Assembly (NCBI GenBank): GCA_031273775.1
Contig: JAISRF010000082.1
Location: 1 to 7,307, forward strand
Direction of reading: 5' to 3'
Length of the DNA: 7,307 nucleotides
Origin: Oscillospiraceae bacterium
GTDB taxonomy: Bacteria > Bacillota > Clostridia > Oscillospirales > Acutalibacteraceae
In this document: piece by piece, positions 5,599-7,307 of the stretch
How the letters are laid out: each line of letters starts with the position of its first letter
Position numbering within the stretch: the first letter of the stretch is position 1
Translations under genes and position numbers: made by a program
Notes under the pieces: model-generated
Seen by the model: only the letters and a program-made list of their open reading frames with translations
Database searches by the model: none
Told to the model about the DNA's origin: nothing

Positions 5599-6804
5599 CT
5601 ACTGTGTACTCTCTTTGTCGTACTCGGATTTCCTCAAATCCGCTTGTCTTAGCGGGAAGTTTGAGAACAGGTTGACGGTACAGTTGCATCTCAACAACCT
5701 TGCTCTGCCAACAGCCTGCTCCAACTCGCTCTCGATCATGTAAAACTGAATCGCCCTCAGTTCTTCATTATCGAAGGCAGTAAATCGGAATCGCCAACCG
5801 TTGTGTTCGACCATAGTTCCGGGTTTTAATCTTTCTTTCAAATCAAAGTCAAGTCCGAGCGAATAAGCAAACAGCTTGTAAATCCATTCCGGTTGATGAG
5901 GTGTTCCAATCACATCCAAATTTTTTCCCTTTAGATTATCGCACCCTGCGGAGTTGCCAAAATACAGATTCCCCCGTTGGTACTTTTTAAAAGTAATCGT
6001 AGCTTCAAACCCCGACCAATCCTTGATACGGTCGATAACAGCAGGGTCTTTATAAATGTCGGCTCTGCTCATGGATCTATCGTAATATTGATTCAAAGTG
6101 CCCTCGTGTCGCGCTTTCTTACAGTCGTAGAACTTCATATTATCCTTAAAATAATATTTGCAGGTCGTCTCATCGACTGTCGCGGAAACCATGATATACT
6201 TTGTGTTATTGGCCCACGTTACCGGGTTCGTAAAACTGACGCAATCTTCCGTTAGGCCACTTTCTCTGTCAGACGCTTTACGGAAACAGAAGTGAGTCGC
6301 GGAACAGAATGACGATATATCAATGGCAGTTGATATATCGTCACAGGCTTTGTCGTAAGAGATTTTCTTCAGAGTGAAGAACTCTGCTGTTTTAATACAT
6401 TTAAGGATTTTTCGTATCTTCGCTGCCGGTGGACTGCCGGCAACAATCTTTTTCAACAGCTTCTTCAGGTCATGAATGGAAATGTCGGTTTTGTTGGGGA
6501 TAATGGTACTGAAAATGATGTCCTCGTCAACGATAACAAGATCGTACTTGCCGACATCCAAGGTCAGCAACCTCCGATGCGTGGTGATAGTGTAACCTGC
6601 TGAGTTGTTGAAAGCGTCCAGTTCGGTCAGGTATTTCCTGAACAAAGCCGAACATTCCGGATTATCATTTGCGATGACTTTTTTAAGGTACGGAATTACC
6701 GATCTCCCGGAGTTGTACAAACTGTCAATATGCTCCCAAACATCATCCGGAAGCTCGTCTTTGATCTCGTGCAGGGATGGGGATTCTATCATATTGATTC
6801 CCAT
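5599..6804 (-). CDS. SF2 helicase C-terminal part, apparently missing its N-terminus
   Basis: The 401-residue frame shows helicase motifs in order: a motif Ia/Ic-like TITTHRRL (72-79), motif II VDEDI (92-96), motif III SAT (207-209), a motif V-like NLDVIGTPHQP (295-305) and motif VI QAVGRARL (363-370). Motif I (Walker A, GxGKT) is absent, and without it ATP could not be hydrolysed. The arrangement fits the C-terminal part of the large primase-helicase proteins of Clostridia mobile elements, whose CHC2 primase and motif I regions would lie upstream. An in-frame TAG occurs seven codons before ATG 6804, and the DNA beyond looks non-coding and then different in composition, so this is probably a remnant. 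The ribosome site is weak (AAAAGAG, eight bases before the start); ATG 6792 is an alternative. If expressed it might be an inactive DNA-binding protein. Confidence 0.7.
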   Translation of the reverse strand: MGINMIESPSLHEIKDELPDDVWEHIDSLYNSGRSVIPYLKKVIANDNPECSALFRKYLTELDAFNNSAGYTITTHRRLLTLDVGKYDLVIVDEDIIFSTIIPNKTDISIHDLKKLLKKIVAGSPPAAKIRKILKCIKTAEFFTLKKISYDKACDDISTAIDISSFCSATHFCFRKASDRESGLTEDCVSFTNPVTWANNTKYIMVSATVDETTCKYYFKDNMKFYDCKKARHEGTLNQYYDRSMSRADIYKDPAVIDRIKDWSGFEATITFKKYQRGNLYFGNSAGCDNLKGKNLDVIGTPHQPEWIYKLFAYSLGLDFDLKERLKPGTMVEHNGWRFRFTAFDNEELRAIQFYMIESELEQAVGRARLLRCNCTVNLFSNFPLRQADLRKSEYDKESTQ

Positions 6805-6829
6805 AGCGGCCGCTCTTTTGTTCTATACT

Positions 6830-6857
6830 GATAAGGTAGTTTTTCAACTATCTTATT
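6830..6857. repeat. 12-bp inverted repeat upstream of the helicase remnant
   Basis: GATAAGGTAGTT (6830-6841) and AACTATCTTATT (6846-6857) pair over 12 positions, two of them wobble, around TTTC. On the plus strand it is followed by TTAAT, on the minus strand by AGTATAGAAC and the helicase-remnant start. It could be an operator, a weak terminator, or the end of an inserted segment, since base composition rises in GC just to the right. Confidence 0.5.
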
Positions 6858-6936
6858 TTAATAGGCGGCCAATCCGCTTGCGGTAAAGGTTTTGGGCGTT
6901 TCGGGGAGGTGATAACGGACGATTTCAAGTGTTTAC

Positions 6937-6969
6937 GGCGGCGGTTTTCGCGGTTGTTTTGCCGCCGCC
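6937..6969 (+). promoter_or_regulatory. GC-only hairpin in the leader of tnpV
   Basis: GGCGGCGG (6937-6944) pairs perfectly with CCGCCGCC (6962-6969) across a 17-base loop, about 70 bases before the tnpV start. TTAGACC follows rather than a T-tract. It may be an attenuator or leader structure, a recombination or transfer site of the module, or the terminator of an upstream gene. Confidence 0.45.
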
Positions 6970-7038
6970 TTAGACCAAAATATGACGGCTGACAGCGTAA
7001 ACAACCGAATTTTCAAATTCACAGGAGGACATCGCAAA

Positions 7039-7307
7039 ATGGACGAAAACGGTATTTCCTATGCGCTTGTCGGCGATTATTACTTGCCAAATCTCAAACT
7101 CCGCGACCCGCCGGACGCGCCGCCGCTCGGACGGTACGGAATGTTACACAAGAACTACTTGCGGGAACACAAATCAGCACTGTACTCACAACTCTTGCTC
7201 ACGGAGCGATTGTACCCGTTATGCCGCGAAATTGACGAGGCGGCGGCAAATCGTCTGCGGACAATCGGCGACCCGGAAATCGCCCGTGAGGTTGCTCTCT
7301 CGGAACT
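7039..7307 (+). CDS. tnpV: TnpV-family transposon protein (5' part, runs off the window)
   Basis: The first 89 residues match the small TnpV family known from Tn4451-like and other Clostridia transposons and conjugative elements. The visible hallmarks are YALVGDYYLPNLKL (8-21) and LGRYGMLHKNYLREHK (30-45), followed by helical segments with ...LYPLCREIDEAAANRL. Family members are usually about 115-130 residues, so roughly 30 residues lie beyond the window. Its biochemical role is not established; it accompanies recombination and mobility modules. ATG 7039 is preceded by AGGAGG at 7023-7028, ten bases away. Codon use is clearly more GC-rich (CCGCCGGACGCG...) than in the ATPase, 311-residue and helicase genes, which suggests a different source. 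Confidence 0.85.
   Translation, partial: MDENGISYALVGDYYLPNLKLRDPPDAPPLGRYGMLHKNYLREHKSALYSQLLLTERLYPLCREIDEAAANRLRTIGDPEIAREVALSE

Larger units (their letters stand above)
312..7307. mobile_element. Left end of a tRNA-Ala-associated integrative element (right end not seen)
   Basis: A tyrosine integrase gene abuts the 3' end of an intact tRNA gene, the usual arrangement of islands, integrative elements and prophages that recombine into tRNA 3' ends. An excisionase-like gene, a replication-type ATPase, a helicase remnant and a tnpV gene follow. No phage structural, conjugation or relaxase gene is visible. No second copy of the tRNA 3' end (around TCCTTGTCTCCACC) was found in the window, so the right boundary lies outside it. 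The part beyond about 6860 may belong to a different module. Confidence 0.65.

Noticed and set aside
6805..6814. AGCGGCCGCT palindrome (contains a NotI site) as a cloning scar
   Set aside because: No vector-like sequence surrounds it, and a single 10-bp palindrome can occur by chance. An assembly check is listed under the helicase junction.
6909..6992. GTG-started frame of 27 codons, arginine-rich, before tnpV
   Set aside because: The purine-rich GGGGAGG touches the GTG with no spacing, and the arginines come from the GC-rich hairpin. Not enough to call a leader peptide.

Overview
The window looks like chromosomal DNA of a Gram-positive anaerobe of the Clostridia (Oscillospirales or a relative is the likeliest guess). 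It holds the left end of an integrative element inserted at a tRNA-Ala gene. The reasons for this placement are strong AGGAGG-type ribosome binding sites, moderate base composition, a tyrosine integrase with an adjacent MerR/excisionase-type HTH protein, and a TnpV-family gene at the right edge. No sequence search was possible, so the taxonomy is inference.

Layout, left to right. Bases 1-235 are non-coding flank with a broken tRNA-like fragment (52-77) bracketed by a near-identical 18-bp repeat. Bases 236-311 are an intact tRNA-Ala(GGC) with encoded CCA, followed by a strong intrinsic terminator. Three 11-bp repeats overlap the end of the integrase gene. The integrase (424-1590, minus) and the excisionase-like HTH protein (1665-1871, minus) form a recombination module. 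A strong imperfect hairpin fills most of the gap between them, and a non-coding region of about 260 bp upstream (1872-2133) is crowded with dyads and a diverged tandem repeat.

Next comes a two-gene, translationally coupled unit on the minus strand: a lysine-rich coiled-coil protein (3816-4172) whose stop overlaps the start of a 561-residue P-loop ATPase of replication/helicase type (2134-3819). Divergent from it is an unrecognised two-domain protein of 311 residues (4358-5293, plus), followed by a long interrupted hairpin (5315-5370). Further right, a minus-strand ORF (5599-6804) carries SF2 helicase motifs II to VI but no motif I, so it looks like the C-terminal remnant of a larger primase-helicase. 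Base composition and strand then change, and a tnpV-like gene (7039 onward) runs off the window.

Working model: integrase and HTH protein move the element in and out of the tRNA-Ala gene. The ATPase plus basic partner probably serve its replication or maintenance, possibly using the repeat-rich 1872-2133 region. The 311-residue protein is the main unknown cargo or regulator. The right part appears to be a patchwork junction with a second mobile module carrying tnpV. The right attachment site is not visible, so the element's full extent is not known.
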